A stretch of 41,303 bases of DNA from a bacterium. Its GTDB lineage: Bacteria > Patescibacteriota > Microgenomatia > Curtissbacterales > GWA2-41-24. The DNA lies in NCBI GenBank assembly GCA_021813125.1, contig JAKALT010000009.1:1-41303 (forward strand), read 5' to 3'. The notes below the pieces were generated by a model. That model ran no database searches. It was given only the letters and a program-made list of their open reading frames with translations, and had not been told where the DNA came from. Positions 1 to 8,179 of the stretch are shown one piece after another. A program made the translations under genes and the position numbers. Position 1 is the first letter of the stretch, and each line of letters starts with the position of its first letter.

Positions 1-136
<136 letters not shown>

Positions 137-234
137 AAATTTTCACCTTTAACTCTAAGGAATTTACTAATTTGGGTACCACTTTTAAGAATTCAAGATA
201 AATCCTTAATCATGGTTAGTGTTGTCTATGTAAA

Positions 235-268
235 TGTTAAAGAGCAAGAAAAATCTAATGGATTTTTC
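235..268 (-). promoter_or_regulatory. rrn antitermination site: boxB-like hairpin followed by boxA
   Basis: Minus strand GAAAAATC-CATTA-GATTTTTC (perfect 8-bp stem) followed by TTGCTCTTTAACA, matching the bacterial rrn boxA consensus TGCTCTTTAACA, upstream of 16S. Confidence 0.8.
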
Positions 269-343
269 GCAGTCCTACTTAGTTCGCTCTTTGTGCCGTG
301 TACGAATAGTACTGAAAAGGCGCAAAGCAAGAACAGTAGGACG

Positions 344-376
344 AAAAAAAACTAGAAGCTTGAAACAGATTCTAGT
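344..376 (-). terminator. Intrinsic-terminator-like hairpin in rRNA leader
   Basis: Minus strand ACTAGAA-TCTGTTTCAAGC-TTCTAGT followed by T8; stem 7 bp; lies between the rrn promoter and boxA. Confidence 0.5.
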
Positions 377-454
377 CTAAGGGTCCGTTTTCAAGTTTTC
401 CTGCGGCTTTCCAGACCGCAACTACATTACCATATATATAATGCAGCGAAAAGA

Positions 455-483
455 ATTCTAACTTTCTTGACTTCTATTGTCAA
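455..483 (-). promoter_or_regulatory. rRNA operon promoter (sigma70-type)
   Basis: Minus strand TTGACA - 17 nt - TAGAAT, about 320 nt upstream of mature 16S. Confidence 0.75.
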
Positions 484-502
484 CAGTCATACGCTGTAGG
501 TA

Positions 503-1081
503 GTGACCATAAACTCAAAACTCAAAACTCAAAACTCAAAACCTTGGAATTTGGAATTTGGCCATTGGAGTTTAAACGCAGGTTTTACTCTAATCGAACT
601 TCTAGTTGTTATCTCTATAATCGGTATCCTTGCCGCCTTCATAGTCGCCTCCTTTACGTCTGCTCAGCAAAAAGCCCGCGATTCCAGAAGAAAAGCAGAT
701 CTTGATGCCGTCAAAAAGGCACTGAGTCTAGTCAGTAACGATTGCAGAGGGGGCGGCTATCCAGTTATGGCAGGATTAAACGGAAATCAATATTACGTTA
801 ACCTTGGAACTTATCTCCAAGGACTAAACTATATTAAAAATACCCCTCAGGATCCAACGCAAGCTATACCCAACACTTACTATTACATTCCCAACGGCAC
901 AATAACCCCTACTGCTTGCCCAAGCTCTACAGACAGTAGACCATTCTTCTACATAAGGGCAACCCTTGAAAACCTCAATGACCCAGCAGCCGACACCGCT
1001 CTGATCCAAGGAACATCCGGTAAAGCATGTGGAATCTCAGCTTCCCTTGTGGCTGGATATTATTACGTTTGCAACCCATAA
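503..1081 (+). CDS. Type IV prepilin-like protein (major/minor pilin)
   Basis: N-terminal GFTLIELLVVISIIGILAAFIVASFTSAQ prepilin motif; GTG start at 503 uncertain; leader built from 7-bp tandem repeats. Confidence 0.85.
   Translation: MTINSKLKTQNSKPWNLEFGHWSLNAGFTLIELLVVISIIGILAAFIVASFTSAQQKARDSRRKADLDAVKKALSLVSNDCRGGGYPVMAGLNGNQYYVNLGTYLQGLNYIKNTPQDPTQAIPNTYYYIPNGTITPTACPSSTDSRPFFYIRATLENLNDPAADTALIQGTSGKACGISASLVAGYYYVCNP
511..573 (+). repeat. Heptanucleotide tandem arrays in pilin leader
   Basis: (AAACTCA)x4 then GGAATTT GGAATTT GGCCATT GGAGTTT, both period 7. Confidence 0.85.
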
Positions 1082-1134
1082 TAGTTGCTCTACTTTGACA
1101 TTAACAATAATTAAGGCTAAAATACGCAGTTAAA

Positions 1135-2085
1135 ATGAGTGCTGAAAATAAGCCAAATATATACATTGACTCGGCTGACCATGAAAACCCCAGCGCTAGA
1201 AGGCCCTCCAATTTCAAAAGACTCAAATTTATAGGCGCAACACTCGCTGCAATGCTGGCAGCTGAGCTAGGAGTAGTTGCAGTTGCGAAAAATAGTGCTC
1301 CAGTGAATGCTGAGGTAAGCCCGCAGGCAATGACAGATTTATTAAACACCAAAGGAGATTTCGAATCTAGTACATGCCCCCAAGCAGCTCCTCCAAGCTG
1401 GAATCAAATAATAAACGACCCAAGCTTCCCGCCAATTTACCACTGCGCAGGTGATCCTCCGCCCTTAGTTAACTTCAGTGGAAACAGCGCAGTCGAAGTT
1501 GACTATACTGCAAACGGAGTCGCATATACTACCAACGGAGAGAAATATACGAGCAGCTTCGCAGTTACCCCAGATCAAACAATTACAGAAGCATTTGCTG
1601 CGGCTTACGAGATAAATGAAGCAGGCGTAACTGTCAAACCTCAGACAAAAATTACCTGGAAAGACGGGGGCGGAAATGTCACAGGAACCAACATCTTTAG
1701 TCCAGCACACACAAGAGGTCCCGACACATGGGAGCAGTTTTCAAAAACTTATGGCCCTAGTGGAACGCTTATCCCGCCAAACACCGTTTCCGGAATAATT
1801 GAAGTAGGTATAGCCGGTTCCGGCGGAACACTAACAACAGGTATTAAAGGATTAGAATATATTGACATACTACAGGTTTGGGGGCCTACCCCACCCACTC
1901 CCACCCCAACCCGAGCAATTTCAGTTGGTGGAGTCGCTTCCCAACCAGACATTGATAGCCTACCGCAAACTACTGTCACCCACTCAACTCGAAACACAAT
2001 TGTTGAAATCGCTGGGGGTGTCACAGCGTTAGCGGGAACCATCGCAGTCGCAGAAGCCTTCAGGCGAAGAAACCGCCAAAGTTAG
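1135..2085 (+). CDS. Putative exported surface protein with sortase-like C-terminal signal (LPQTT-TM-RRRNRQS)
   Basis: N-terminal hydrophobic segment (LKFIGATLAAMLAAELGVVAVA); C-terminal LPQTT, hydrophobic stretch and positively charged tail; lies between two pilin genes. Confidence 0.65.
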   Translation: MSAENKPNIYIDSADHENPSARRPSNFKRLKFIGATLAAMLAAELGVVAVAKNSAPVNAEVSPQAMTDLLNTKGDFESSTCPQAAPPSWNQIINDPSFPPIYHCAGDPPPLVNFSGNSAVEVDYTANGVAYTTNGEKYTSSFAVTPDQTITEAFAAAYEINEAGVTVKPQTKITWKDGGGNVTGTNIFSPAHTRGPDTWEQFSKTYGPSGTLIPPNTVSGIIEVGIAGSGGTLTTGIKGLEYIDILQVWGPTPPTPTPTRAISVGGVASQPDIDSLPQTTVTHSTRNTIVEIAGGVTALAGTIAVAEAFRRRNRQS

Positions 2086-2140
2086 CCCCGTTGTTTCGAC
2101 CTCTTGACAACAATTAACCTTTGGTAATACGCTTAAATTA

Positions 2141-2623
2141 ATGCGTCCTGTCCAACAAGTTAAGAAACGTGGTTTTACGCTCATCGAGCTTCTAGTAGTC
2201 ATCTCTATTATTGGTATCCTCGCCGCCTTCATAGTTGCATCCTTTACCAGTGCTCAAGCTAAAGGCCGAGATTCCAGGAGAAAAGCAGACATTGATGCAA
2301 TCAAAAAAGCGCTGGAACTAGCAAAGAATGATTCTACTAGTGCAGCATACTATCCCGGCTGTGCAGCAGCCTCCCCTTGCGATCTCAACGGAGGTGCATC
2401 AACGAATCCCAACATAGTTACTAACGGATACATTAAGGCGATTCCTACAGATCCAAGCGGTACAACCACTTACTACAGATATACTGCCGCAGTAGGCGCG
2501 AACATAGCAACCACCTACACACTCAAAGCATGCCTTGAAAACGCTAACGATCCACAAGGAACCACACCAGGAACAGCACCTTGCACCGCTACACAAGCAA
2601 ACTACACAGTTTCTAACCCATGA
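2141..2623 (+). CDS. Type IV prepilin-like protein
   Basis: MRPVQQVKKRGFTLIELLVVISIIGILAAF prepilin leader and N-terminal helix. Confidence 0.9.
   Translation: MRPVQQVKKRGFTLIELLVVISIIGILAAFIVASFTSAQAKGRDSRRKADIDAIKKALELAKNDSTSAAYYPGCAAASPCDLNGGASTNPNIVTNGYIKAIPTDPSGTTTYYRYTAAVGANIATTYTLKACLENANDPQGTTPGTAPCTATQANYTVSNP
2161..2247 (+). repeat. 87-bp exact direct repeat, copy 1 (pilin N-terminal module)
   Basis: TAAGAAACGTGGTTTTACGCTC...GCATCCTTTAC, identical to 2625-2711. Confidence 0.9.
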
Positions 2624-3120
2624 CTAAGAAACGTGGTTTTACGCTCATCGAGCTTCTAGTAGTCATCTCTATTATTGGTATCCTCGCCGCCTTCATAGTT
2701 GCATCCTTTACATCTGCTCAGCAGAAAGCAAGGGATTCCCGAAGAAAAGCAGATCTTGACGCCATCAAAAAATCCCTTGAACTTTCTAAATCAGACACGA
2801 TAGGTGCAAAATATTACATTGCGGGTGGTGGCGCATTTAGCGGCTGCCCGGGATACGCATTATGCGCCTTAGCGCCATCATATATAAAGACATTACCAGA
2901 CGACCCGCAAGCACCCACCTACCACTATAATTACCAGGCAGCTGACCCCACACTCGGCATGGCATGCGCAGGCTTAACTTGCACAACTTACAGATTGTAC
3001 GCGAGATTGGAAAATGCTAACGACCCGCAAATTACCAGTTCGCAAACTCAATGCCCCGGCAATACGGATGGGGAAAGCATAGTATACCCTGCCCAAACTT
3101 ACGTCGTTTGCCAGCAGTAG
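2620..3120 (+). CDS. Type IV prepilin-like protein
   Basis: MTKKRGFTLIELLVVISIIGILAAF; ATGA overlap with the preceding pilin stop. Confidence 0.9.
   Translation: MTKKRGFTLIELLVVISIIGILAAFIVASFTSAQQKARDSRRKADLDAIKKSLELSKSDTIGAKYYIAGGGAFSGCPGYALCALAPSYIKTLPDDPQAPTYHYNYQAADPTLGMACAGLTCTTYRLYARLENANDPQITSSQTQCPGNTDGESIVYPAQTYVVCQQ
2625..2711 (+). repeat. 87-bp exact direct repeat, copy 2 (pilin N-terminal module)
   Basis: Identical to 2161-2247; sequences diverge immediately after. Confidence 0.9.
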
Positions 3121-3168
3121 GCAAAAATCCCTTGCTCTAATTTCCAAAATCATTTATTGTATTTATAA

Positions 3169-3723
3169 ATGGCCGAAGAAAACCTTGTTGCTAACCCGCA
3201 AATAGCCACAACCCAACCGACTACTCAACCTGTTGTAACTACTAACCCAAAATCAGTGCCAACTTCAAATTTTCCGAAAGGGAACAAGGGCGGTTTAGTT
3301 AAAAAAATCGTCGCTCTTGTAATTCTTTTGGCAGTAATTGCAGGAGTTCTTTACTTTGGTCGGGTTTATTGGCAAACATGGCAGCTAAAACAGCGTGATT
3401 CTAAAAGGAAAACAGATATCCAAGCTTTGCAGGAAGACCTTGAAACATTTAAAGGAAAAACAAAAGACAAAAAATACTATCCGGGAGCATTGACAAGTGA
3501 TGCGATGGTCAAAACGGGTATAATAGCCAAAATTCCCCAAGACCCTATAAACAAACAGCCTTTCATCTACATTTACCAAAGCTTACCCGCAACCTGCCTA
3601 GGGGATTGCACACAATACGCGTTATACGCTTGCCTGGAAAATAAAAACGATAAGCAGGGAATCGACCCAGTCTACCCCTGCACAATAAAATCTTACAAAG
3701 TTACAAGCCCGCAAGGATCTTAA
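3169..3723 (+). CDS. Pilin-like membrane protein lacking a prepilin signal
   Basis: P/T-rich N-terminus, one TM helix (KKIVALVILLAVIAGVLYFG), then RDSKRKTDIQALQEDLE...KYYPG...ALYACLENKNDKQG resembling the adjacent pilins' RDSRRKADLDAIKKSLE...CLENANDPQ. Confidence 0.7.
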   Translation: MAEENLVANPQIATTQPTTQPVVTTNPKSVPTSNFPKGNKGGLVKKIVALVILLAVIAGVLYFGRVYWQTWQLKQRDSKRKTDIQALQEDLETFKGKTKDKKYYPGALTSDAMVKTGIIAKIPQDPINKQPFIYIYQSLPATCLGDCTQYALYACLENKNDKQGIDPVYPCTIKSYKVTSPQGS

Positions 3724-4298
3724 ATAGCCCGGTACAAAACTATCGCGAGGCTCACCATTACGTTTAAACTGATGTTTACTCCATACATTGGAATTTCAAC
3801 AATTTGATCCGCTAGCGCAAGCGCTTCCTTCGAAACCCCATCCGTCTCATGGCCAACCACAAAAACCACCGGCTGGCTGTAATCTGCCTTGCGGAAATCA
3901 ATACTTCCCTCACCCTGTTCAATAGCAATTACCTTCAGTTTCGAGTATTGAGTATTGAGTTTTGAGATTGCCTCCGCCGCAGTTTCGCAGTATTCCCATG
4001 GCACCCATTTATCCGTGCCTACACTAGCCTTGGCTATCCGGCTGTTGGGCGGAGTCTCACTTCCACCACACAAATACACTTTTGAGGCCGCTACAGCCTC
4101 TGCAAGGCGAAATATCGAGCCGATGTTGTATGTGTCCAGTACGTTGTCACAGACGATATAAATGCCCCGCCTTTTTATCTTTTTTATCTCCGATTTCTTG
4201 GGCTTACTGGCCCTAAGCTGTTTTGCATCTAGCTTAAAGCTAGATTTTGGATTTTGGATTTCAGATTTTTGATTCTTCTCATCATTCATATCTATCAT
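3720..4298 (-). CDS. TrmH/SpoU-family RNA 2'-O-methyltransferase
   Basis: IYIVCDNVLDTYNIGSIFRLAEA...GHETDGVSKEAL...IPMYGVNISLNVMVSLAIVLY SPOUT motifs. Confidence 0.88.
   Translation of the reverse strand: MIDMNDEKNQKSEIQNPKSSFKLDAKQLRASKPKKSEIKKIKRRGIYIVCDNVLDTYNIGSIFRLAEAVAASKVYLCGGSETPPNSRIAKASVGTDKWVPWEYCETAAEAISKLNTQYSKLKVIAIEQGEGSIDFRKADYSQPVVFVVGHETDGVSKEALALADQIVEIPMYGVNISLNVMVSLAIVLYRAI
3941..3967 (-). repeat. Heptanucleotide tandem array inside trmH-like ORF
   Basis: Minus strand CTCAAAA CTCAATA CTCAATA CTCGAAA; encodes KLNTQYSKLK. Confidence 0.75.
4242..4277 (-). repeat. Heptanucleotide tandem array near start of trmH-like ORF
   Basis: Minus strand TCAAAAA TCTGAAA TCCAAAA TCCAAAA; encodes NQKSEIQNPKS; abuts a perfect 9-bp inverted repeat ATCTAGCTT-A-AAGCTAGAT (4227-4245). 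Confidence 0.75.
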
Positions 4299-4319
4299 CT
4301 AAAGTCTATAATCCAGAAT

Positions 4320-6098
4320 CTATTTGACCGTAACACTTTTAGCGAGATTTCTTGGTTTATCAGGATCAAGACCTCGTAAAATTGTCAGATAATACGCTAG
4401 AGCCTGACCGGTAATAATATTCGGGATAATTGTAGCTTCTCTAGCATCAACTACAGGTAGGTAATAATCAAAGATGTCGTGATTTTTGTAAGAAACGCCT
4501 ATAATCATCCCTCCTCGCGCTTTCATTTCCATTGCACTTGCTAAATTAGCACTATAAAGCTCATCGTTAGGGATAAAAACAATACATGGCGTACCTTTTT
4601 CAACTAGTGCAAGGGGTCCATGTTTAAGTTCTCCTGCTGCCATACCCTCCGCATGAATGTAGGAAATTTCCTTTAACTTCATGGCAGTTTCCAGACTAGC
4701 TGGATAAGATAAACCTCGCCCTACTATATAGATATGCCTGGTATTCTTAAGTCTTTTGGCAAGTAATTTTATTCTTGTAATATTTTTTGACTCAAGAACC
4801 ATCTCAGAAGATTTTGCGGCTTCCATCAATAGCGCTTTTCCTTCTTTTGACTTCCCTGAAAAAGCATAGCTCAGAGCTATTAGATGTGCTAATTTCCCTG
4901 TTACCGCCTTAGTTGAAGCAACAGATTTTTCTGGTCCTGCTCCTATGAGTATTTTATAGTCAGCTTCGCGGTACAGTGTTGATCCAAGAACGTTAACAAT
5001 GGCAATAATTTTCGCTCCTTGGATTTTGGCTTCTTTTATTGGCTCCAACGTATCCATGGTTTCACCCGATTGTGAAAGCGCAATAACAAGGTCATTCTTT
5101 GTCAGAAACTTAAGCTGATGCCAAAATTCACTGCCGATTGCCCAATTTATTGGATATTTGGCAATTTGCGAAAATAAATAGCTCCCGGCAAGAGAGACAT
5201 ATGAAGCACTTCCGCACCCCATTAAATAGACGTTGCGGAACTTTTTGATGACTTTCGCAAGTTTTTCCGCTTGCGAAAGAGTACTTGCGATATCCCTTAC
5301 AATTTTAGGTTGTTCGTTGATTTCTTTCAACATAAAATAGCGGTATTTGCCTTTTTCGGTTTGAGCTATTGACCAAGATAATTTGTGTTTAATTGGCTGA
5401 ATGGGCTTCCCGTTTTTCGCATGAAGTATTGACACTGTATTGTCTCGAATAATCGCCATTTGACCATCTTCAAGAAAATGCACTATTTTTGTATGAGGAA
5501 CGAGGGCTGCGGCATCACTAGCCACAAAGTTTTCTTTTTTAGAAAAACCGATTATGAGTGGCGAACCATTGCGAGCAACAACTAATTCGTGATCGTTTAC
5601 CCGAAAAACAATAATTGCGTTCAGGCCATCCATTTTGTTGAATGTGCGTCTAACAGCCTCGTGGAAGGTCATTGTCTTTGCATACTCCTCGACAAGATGA
5701 ACCGCAACTTCGGTATCGGTTTCCGACGTGAATGTATGTCCTTTTTTAAGTAACTCTTTTTTTATGCTCTCGTAGTTTTCAAATATTCCGTTATGAACAA
5801 GGGCGATGGTACCAGTACAGTCCAAGTGTGGATGGGCATTACTTTCGGTAGCTCCACCATGAGTTGCCCAACGTGTATGTCCAAGAGCAAGTGTTCCTTG
5901 TGGCAAATCATCAATGGATGACCTCCCAATCTTACCAGCTTTTTTCTTAACAACAATACGCCCATTACCATTATTATTTTCTGGTACTACAGCGACACCC
6001 CAACTATCGTAACCACGGTATTCAAGATCTTTCAGTCCTTCAAAAACAATTTCGAGAGCATCGCTACGTTTTCCTGCATATCCAAATATTCCGCACAT
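4320..6098 (-). CDS. glmS: Glutamine--fructose-6-phosphate aminotransferase (isomerizing)
   Basis: MCGIFGYAG N-terminal nucleophile Cys, two SIS domains, C-terminal DPDKPRNLAKSVTVK. Confidence 0.97.
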   Translation of the reverse strand: MCGIFGYAGKRSDALEIVFEGLKDLEYRGYDSWGVAVVPENNNGNGRIVVKKKAGKIGRSSIDDLPQGTLALGHTRWATHGGATESNAHPHLDCTGTIALVHNGIFENYESIKKELLKKGHTFTSETDTEVAVHLVEEYAKTMTFHEAVRRTFNKMDGLNAIIVFRVNDHELVVARNGSPLIIGFSKKENFVASDAAALVPHTKIVHFLEDGQMAIIRDNTVSILHAKNGKPIQPIKHKLSWSIAQTEKGKYRYFMLKEINEQPKIVRDIASTLSQAEKLAKVIKKFRNVYLMGCGSASYVSLAGSYLFSQIAKYPINWAIGSEFWHQLKFLTKNDLVIALSQSGETMDTLEPIKEAKIQGAKIIAIVNVLGSTLYREADYKILIGAGPEKSVASTKAVTGKLAHLIALSYAFSGKSKEGKALLMEAAKSSEMVLESKNITRIKLLAKRLKNTRHIYIVGRGLSYPASLETAMKLKEISYIHAEGMAAGELKHGPLALVEKGTPCIVFIPNDELYSANLASAMEMKARGGMIIGVSYKNHDIFDYYLPVVDAREATIIPNIITGQALAYYLTILRGLDPDKPRNLAKSVTVK

Positions 6099-6109
6099 AG
6101 GTGGGTAAT

Positions 6110-6136
6110 TTTATACCTATCTAGCAATTGTATCAA
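6110..6136 (-). promoter_or_regulatory. Possible glmS promoter
   Basis: Minus strand TTGATA-15 nt-TATAAA, with ATG 11 nt after the -10 hexamer (possible leaderless or very short 5' UTR). Confidence 0.35.
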
Positions 6137-6155
6137 GAAAATAAGCAGGTTTGAG

Positions 6156-7181
6156 CTACTTTAGCCTCTTTTTTAGCTCCTCGACCATCACAACCGGAGT
6201 TGGGTCTTCCCCGTTTTTCTCGGCTAAATAATAGGCTGCAAAATCAGCTAAATAAACTGAATTAAATAACTTTTCAAAAACAGTCGAGCCCTCGATGTCA
6301 ATAACAACCGATCCCATATTGTAAGTTTTCAAAATATCGGCTGTAATTGCATATCGCCTGAGGTTTCGAGGATCATCCGCCGGGTCTTTAAGCATAATTG
6401 CAAAATAATTTTCCCCATGATGCGTCATCCCCACCATCAAATTATGGTTCAGCTCCGAAAAAAAGTTGAAAAATGCCGGATTTTTGGCATGCTCATTGAA
6501 TTTAATTGTCCAAACCCGTGCCAATTCTTTATACATTTGGTTTGCCCAAACAAGCGGAGTCTTGCCCGAAATCATATCGGCCAAATCCTTCCCCTTTGAT
6601 TCATATTCATCCATCTTAGAAGAAAAACCTTCCGCACTTTTTATAATTTCATCGGAAAAATCAACAGAAAGCCCCGCGTTTGAAAGGACCTTAAGCATCG
6701 CCCCCACAAAATAGCCGAATCCCATTCGTGGCTGAAATGTCGGAGTCGGCATTGGTAATCTAACAAACGGCACATTTTTTGATTTGCAGATCTCCTCTAT
6801 TTGACCACCGGCAGCAATTCCAACTGTAGGCAGTTTTTTTTCAATCAGTTGATTTAAAACAGAAATCGCCTCTTCCGTATTACCGGAATAAGAACAAACA
6901 ACGTTAAGCGCCTTATCTAAACTATCAGGCGTAATGTTGTAGGTGTAATTCTGCATGAATCTTATCGGAAGCTGACCCGAAGCATATCTTTTATCGGCAA
7001 TTAGAACCCGCACAAATGAAGCCGGAAAAGCCGACCCGCCTTCCCCAAAAAAGACTAGGCGCTCAAAACTGCCATCGACTTTTGCATCTTTGGCAACGTC
7101 AAAACCAACCGCAAACTGCTTCGGCGCATCTAAAATCGCCTGTCTTAAGTTTGATTTATCGAATTGGTGAGGTTTTGTCAT
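6156..7181 (-). CDS. SIS-domain bifunctional phosphoglucose/phosphomannose isomerase-like protein
   Basis: GEGGSAFPASFVR, VCSYSGNTEEAISVLNQL, FNEHAKNPAFFNFFSELNHN motifs of PGI/PMI family. Confidence 0.85.
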   Translation of the reverse strand: MTKPHQFDKSNLRQAILDAPKQFAVGFDVAKDAKVDGSFERLVFFGEGGSAFPASFVRVLIADKRYASGQLPIRFMQNYTYNITPDSLDKALNVVCSYSGNTEEAISVLNQLIEKKLPTVGIAAGGQIEEICKSKNVPFVRLPMPTPTFQPRMGFGYFVGAMLKVLSNAGLSVDFSDEIIKSAEGFSSKMDEYESKGKDLADMISGKTPLVWANQMYKELARVWTIKFNEHAKNPAFFNFFSELNHNLMVGMTHHGENYFAIMLKDPADDPRNLRRYAITADILKTYNMGSVVIDIEGSTVFEKLFNSVYLADFAAYYLAEKNGEDPTPVVMVEELKKRLK

Positions 7182-7381
7182 TGCTCAACAACTACTTTTG
7201 ATTCCGGCTCTTCTTGCTTAACACGTTTAAGCCGTTCTTCTAGATCAACAAGTCCTATATCTTGCATCCTTCTCATTAGCATAATCATTTCAACGAATCT
7301 GTCAAACCCAACTGGAGAGGTATAGTCAAACGTGCTAGACACCCCTTCGCCCTCGCCTGGTAACTGTCTTTCAGACATCAA
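7178..7381 (-). CDS. Small hypothetical protein
   Basis: 67-aa ORF overlapping the start of the downstream SIS gene by 4 nt (ATGA-type coupling). Confidence 0.5.
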   Translation of the reverse strand: MMSERQLPGEGEGVSSTFDYTSPVGFDRFVEMIMLMRRMQDIGLVDLEERLKRVKQEEPESKVVVEQ

Positions 7382-7420
7382 TTCAGATTAAAACCAAAAA
7401 CCCAAACTGTCAATGGATAT

Positions 7421-8179
7421 TTATTGTCCGTACCTTCGCTGTCTCTGGGAATAGTCAGAAAGAGCTCGTTTAAGCTCTACCACCGAAAAATCGGGGAAAA
7501 ATAGCTTCGAAAAGAAAAGTTCGGTGTAAGAAGTCTGCCATGGCATAATTCCCGAGGTCCTTTTTTCGCCGGAAGTTCTAATCAAAAGGTCCGGATCCGG
7601 CATGCCAGCAGTATCTAAATTTTCAGCGATTAACTCTTCCGTAAGCTGTGAAGGCTTAACACCCCTTTTTAAAACTTTCCGGACGGCTCTTAGAATTTCG
7701 TCATGACCGCCGTAATCAATGCAAATATTGAGTATATAATCCTTGTTTTTTGCTGTCGAACTCTCAAGCTTTAACAAAACCTCTTTCAGCTGTTTGGGCA
7801 CCCTGTCTCGCCTCCCAACCCAGTTAAACTTAACTCCTTCTTTGACAAGCTCCCTTAAATGTTTTTTGAAAAACAACGTGTAGATTCGCATCAGATAACC
7901 AACTTCTTTATTAGTTCTCTGCCAATTTTCAGTTGAAAAACCCCACAAAGTAAGAACCCTGACACCCAAATTCTTGGACCCCCTAACAACCTTAAGCGCA
8001 GTCTCAAGACCCTGCTTGTGGCCTTCTATCGGCTCAAGGCCGTGCTTTTTCGCCCAACGGCGGTTGCCATCGGGAATAATAACAACATGTTGCGGAACAA
8101 TTTTTTGTGACGTTGCCTTACTCATCAACACTCTTATGGGTTTAACTGAAAGGATACCAAAATTACCATACCCTTTCAA
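7421..8179 (-). CDS. uppS: Isoprenyl transferase (undecaprenyl diphosphate synthase family)
   Basis: HVVIIPDGNRRWAKKHGLEPIEGHKQG...LWGFSTENWQRT...DLLIRTSGEKRTSGIMPWQTSYTELFF. Confidence 0.96.
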   Translation of the reverse strand: MKGYGNFGILSVKPIRVLMSKATSQKIVPQHVVIIPDGNRRWAKKHGLEPIEGHKQGLETALKVVRGSKNLGVRVLTLWGFSTENWQRTNKEVGYLMRIYTLFFKKHLRELVKEGVKFNWVGRRDRVPKQLKEVLLKLESSTAKNKDYILNICIDYGGHDEILRAVRKVLKRGVKPSQLTEELIAENLDTAGMPDPDLLIRTSGEKRTSGIMPWQTSYTELFFSKLFFPDFSVVELKRALSDYSQRQRRYGQ

